This document shows, one piece after another, positions 61,671 through 64,000 of a stretch of 64,000 bases of DNA. The position numbers were made by a program, and so were the translations under genes. The stretch comes from CTSOIL-112 sp964293815. Lineage in GTDB: Bacteria > Pseudomonadota > Gammaproteobacteria > Burkholderiales > Burkholderiaceae. The stretch spans positions 1 through 64,000 of the forward strand of contig CAXYYC010000006.1 of the NCBI GenBank assembly GCA_964293815.1. The letters run 5' to 3'. Below the pieces are notes generated by a model, which saw only the letters and a list, made by a program, of their open reading frames with translations, did not search any database and was not told the origin of the DNA. Every line of letters begins with the position of its first letter. Position 1 is the first letter of the stretch.

Positions 61671-62852
61671 ATGAAATTACTTCAAACCAGCGGTTTAATC
61701 GTGGTCTGCGCCAGCCTTTTTGCCTGCGCGTCCCCGATCACAAACATGTCGCCCAAAGAGGCTATCCAATTTGGCAACAATCAATTTTATGAAATGCCCA
61801 GTTACCGAATGGACATGAGTAGCAAAGTGGTCAACATAGGCTTGCTCGGCGGCGCAGACGAAGACTCAGAAAAAAGCGACGAAGCATTCAATAAGTACCT
61901 GAATTTTTTCAGCAAAAAATTTATTTTTAGCGGCGTCGGCGTATTTGACACTGCGAATGATCAATACCAAATCATCCCCGAATACGGCTACGAAGCCAAA
62001 AATATCAATGCACACATTCGCTTTCCCATGGTCTTGGATCGTAAAGCCAAAACGCTCTATGCTGATTTGAGCGCACTGGACGGTGTCGTTACCAATTTAG
62101 ACAACGCGGGCAAATACTCGCGCTTTGACCTGTCCAAGCTACCGATTCCCGAAGGCGCGGATAAAAAAATGGTGGACGTTATGCGCAAATACACCAACCG
62201 CTTATTCGACACGATTCCTGCTGGCGACATCAGTGAACAACCGTTAAGCGCAGAAGACCGCAAAGTGAGCGCTGTACGCAAATTGCAATTGACCCTCAAA
62301 CCGACGGATCAAATCGCGCTGTATCCAGAGATGCTGCATGATATGGCTGCGATCATATTCCCGAACCCAGACAAAGCCCCTGAAGATTTCAAGCAAGATA
62401 CGGACAAATTCAGCCAAGAAATCAGTCAATGGTTCTCCCCAGAGTCACGCGACCTCTACACCTTCGTATTCAATCGCGCCGGACAAATTGTATCGATGAA
62501 AGCTGATTCCAACTACATCATCCATCCAAAAGCGGGTAAGGATAACCTTGACGAATTGAATTCACCGTCCCAAACAGGCGACACAGCTAAAGGTTTTCAG
62601 CTGCATTTCGTTACCGACATGAGCGTCAGCGACATTGGCAAAGCCAAACTGATTGACCCACCAACCGCAGAGAACAGCGTGGATGGGATGGAAAATCTCA
62701 AACAAAGCCCGTTTGGCAAATCGTTTTTTAGCAAATACAACGACAATGCGGACGATCAGACGTGGAAAGACAACGATGTGGTTGTGGATGCAGCCGTTGC
62801 AGCGGAACCCATCAAAAAACCGAGCAAATCCAACAAAAAGAAACGTCGCTAA
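61671..62852 (+). CDS. Predicted lipoprotein of unknown function
   Basis: This is a 393-residue protein. The signal peptide ends in a lipobox (CASLFACAS, Cys19), so it is likely membrane-anchored by lipid. The mature part has no motif I know; it contains KFIFSGVGVFDTANDQYQIIPEYGYEAKNINAHIRFPMVLDRKAKTLYADLSALD, which suggests an envelope beta-rich domain, and ends in a Lys-rich tail (KKPSKSNKKKRR). AGGTG precedes the ATG. It is transcribed alone and closed by a terminator. Confidence 0.75.
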   Translation: MKLLQTSGLIVVCASLFACASPITNMSPKEAIQFGNNQFYEMPSYRMDMSSKVVNIGLLGGADEDSEKSDEAFNKYLNFFSKKFIFSGVGVFDTANDQYQIIPEYGYEAKNINAHIRFPMVLDRKAKTLYADLSALDGVVTNLDNAGKYSRFDLSKLPIPEGADKKMVDVMRKYTNRLFDTIPAGDISEQPLSAEDRKVSAVRKLQLTLKPTDQIALYPEMLHDMAAIIFPNPDKAPEDFKQDTDKFSQEISQWFSPESRDLYTFVFNRAGQIVSMKADSNYIIHPKAGKDNLDELNSPSQTGDTAKGFQLHFVTDMSVSDIGKAKLIDPPTAENSVDGMENLKQSPFGKSFFSKYNDNADDQTWKDNDVVVDAAVAAEPIKKPSKSNKKKRR

Positions 62853-62880
62853 TGCGAGAGGCGACACACCGACATCGTTA

Positions 62881-62907
62881 AAAAGGGCGCTCATCAGCGC
62901 CCTTTTT
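62881..62907 (+). terminator. Terminator after the 61.7-kb lipoprotein gene
   Basis: AAAAGGGCGC (62881-62890) pairs with GCGCCCTTTT (62897-62906) around TCATCA, with T5 to 62907 and beyond. The A4 on the left makes it work weakly on the minus strand too. Confidence 0.88.
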
Positions 62908-62937
62908 GTCATTCGATAGCCATTCTTTGTAATGGCC

Positions 62938-63324
62938 TCAATGCCATATATAGTAGGCCGCACTACAGGTCAGCGCAGAGTTTTTCACTTCCGAGCGCTC
63001 AAACATTTTCTCTCCGACCGCTTGCAGATTTTGTCGTTGGCGCATTTGTCGCAACAAATCGTCGCGCTCCTTACTGGAGAGGACATTGAGCATATCGCGC
63101 GCCACGCAGCGACAGCTAAATTGCAATTGATCCGGCGCCATCTTCAGCGAGGAAATGTAGCGATTGCTCGGCGCCTGCGTCACACAGGTTTGCGTGGCCA
63201 AACCCAGCCAAGTGGCGGTGCTTTCGTCCGCTCGCGCAGGAACGGATGTGCTCAATACCACCAACACGCTCACACCCGCAAGGATTCGTGAAAAACGCCG
63301 GATGCCATTTGTACTATTCACCAT
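62938..63324 (-). CDS. Small exported protein of unknown function
   Basis: This is a 128-residue protein with an N-terminal signal peptide (RILAGVSVLVVLSTSVPARA, cut before DES). The mature part has four Cys (CVTQ, CRC, LTC) that could form two disulphides in the periplasm. I do not recognise the family. I start at the ATG at 63324, immediately after the stop of the DUF2799 gene (2-base gap), so the two are co-transcribed. The longer frame overlaps that gene. Confidence 0.7.
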   Translation of the reverse strand: MVNSTNGIRRFSRILAGVSVLVVLSTSVPARADESTATWLGLATQTCVTQAPSNRYISSLKMAPDQLQFSCRCVARDMLNVLSSKERDDLLRQMRQRQNLQAVGEKMFERSEVKNSALTCSAAYYIWH

Positions 63325-63326
63325 AC

Positions 63327-63818
63327 TCACCAGCCCATGTAGCCACGAAAATGCGAGCGCGGGTGAGGCCCGAACCAAAACGGGTCATACTGCCAGAAAA
63401 ATGGGTCGTAATACGGCGCATGATAATAAACCGGTTGCGGATTCGCATCGCGGTATTGTTTCAGCGCGTACAGATATTCTTTGAGGAACGGCGCTTCGAT
63501 TTCTTTCGGGCACACGCCGAGGTATTCTTGCCCGAGCAGGCCAACGCGTTCGCCATTGGCCGGTGTGCAATACTCAGCCAAACCTTTTTGGTAGGCTTTC
63601 AGATAATCGTTTTTAAAGCGCGACACGTCGCTAATGCTGCCCGCGCGTTTGCCAGACTGACAAGTTGAGAGCAGTTGATCGACACTGCGCGTGGTCAAAC
63701 CTTTTTGCCCGTCGGCGTAGCCTTGCGCCTGTGGATCAACGCTTTGACACTGTTCGCGCGTCATGCTCGCGCAACCACTCATCAGCAACACCACCATCAA
63801 AGCCCATGCGTATTTCAT
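63327..63818 (-). CDS. DUF2799 family lipoprotein
   Basis: This is a 163-residue lipoprotein with lipobox LLMSGCAS (Cys16). The DUF2799 pattern follows: DPQAQGYADGQKGLTTRSVDQLLSTCQSG, FKNDYLKAYQKGLAEYCTPANGERVGLLGQEYLGVCP. The C-terminus is Tyr/Phe/Pro-rich. The family has no known function. It lies between ftsK and the small exported protein gene, leftward, 33 bases after the ftsK stop. Confidence 0.85.
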   Translation of the reverse strand: MKYAWALMVVLLMSGCASMTREQCQSVDPQAQGYADGQKGLTTRSVDQLLSTCQSGKRAGSISDVSRFKNDYLKAYQKGLAEYCTPANGERVGLLGQEYLGVCPKEIEAPFLKEYLYALKQYRDANPQPVYYHAPYYDPFFWQYDPFWFGPHPRSHFRGYMGW

Positions 63819-63851
63819 TGTATTCTCCTAACGAGAAGCCCTTTTTGCCCG

Positions 63852-64000
63852 TCACTCCATGTGGTTCGGTACCAGAATTTCACGCGAGCCGTTGCTTTGC
63901 ATCGGTGAGACCACACCGCTGCGCTCCATTTGCTCCAGCAAGCGCGCCGAGCGATTGTAGCCAATTCGGAACTCGCGCTGTACGGAGGAAATCGAGGCTT
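63852..64000 (-). CDS. ftsK: DNA translocase FtsK, C-terminal fragment (cut by window edge)
   Basis: The minus-strand frame entering from the right edge reads SISSVQREFRIGYNRSARLLEQMERSGVVSPMQSNGSREIL and stops at 63852. This is the FtsK gamma domain, the winged helix that recognises KOPS/SRS sequences and activates XerD at dif. Only 48 codons are in the window. FtsK pumps chromosomal DNA through the division septum. Confidence 0.92.
   Translation of the reverse strand, partial: ASISSVQREFRIGYNRSARLLEQMERSGVVSPMQSNGSREILVPNHME

Overview
The window looks like chromosome of a betaproteobacterium, probably Burkholderiales, of roughly balanced base composition. I base this on the RecA sequence, on the SAH-riboswitch/ahcY/holin-like/tlyA/metF block, on the xseB-ispA-dxs block, on a recJ gene coupled to a ThrA/RpfE-like upstream gene, and on the E. 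coli-like order mltD-gloB-methyltransferase-rnhA-dnaQ. This is inference from gene content, not a phylogeny. Almost everything is housekeeping. I see no rRNA, tRNA, CRISPR array, integrase, transposase or phage gene.

Layout. 0-7.5 kb: recA, rlmJ, a PepSY lipoprotein with a cytochrome b561 and a ZIP-like transporter, a DUF2461 protein and an ABC-F ATPase. 7.5-11 kb: a leftward membrane cluster (HdeD-like, two-TM K+ channel, frameshifted ClC) opposite a LysR regulator. 11-16.5 kb: flavodoxin-like protein, ComEC, TatD and an MFS transporter, all leftward. 16.7-19.2 kb: an Xre/RES toxin-antitoxin pair and a PadR/DUF1700 pair. 19.4-24.3 kb: LolD and its permease, then an rpfE-like gene and recJ. 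24.5-25.4 kb: an AT-rich orphan gene with a PD-(D/E)XK-like end. 25.4-34.2 kb: YciO-type protein, FolE2, Dxs, IspA and XseB, then a Rieske oxygenase behind a structured leader, a PEBP protein, an AraC regulator and SuhB. 34.2-36 kb: a repeat-rich accessory patch with two small leftward genes separated by an integron attC-like site. 36-41.9 kb: MgtE, EamA transporter, MtgA, AroE, DcuB. 42-47.5 kb: SAH riboswitch, ahcY, holin-like protein, tlyA, metF, a small membrane protein, miaA. 47.8-55.6 kb: amino-acid binding protein, dnaQ, rnhA, methyltransferase, gloB, mltD, fabI. 55.6-64 kb: DUF2202 protein, MFS transporter, nucleosidase, several lipoproteins, tusA, glyQ, and the 3' end of ftsK at the right edge.

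The non-coding DNA is unusually rich in small dispersed inverted repeats. One family (here R1) has short terminal inverted repeats and sits beside stem-loops; one copy is flanked by identical 26-bp stem-loop sequences. A second family (R2, about 190 bp) has hairpins whose arms differ between copies by compensatory changes. Dyads resembling neisserial dRS3 and several simple palindromes also occur.

The items I consider most worth following are the attC-like site between the HNH gene and a zinc-ribbon gene, the roughly 100-nt leader of the Rieske gene whose 5' part can pair with its own Shine-Dalgarno sequence, the R1 and R2 repeat families, and the possible acid/ion-homeostasis cluster under a divergent LysR regulator.
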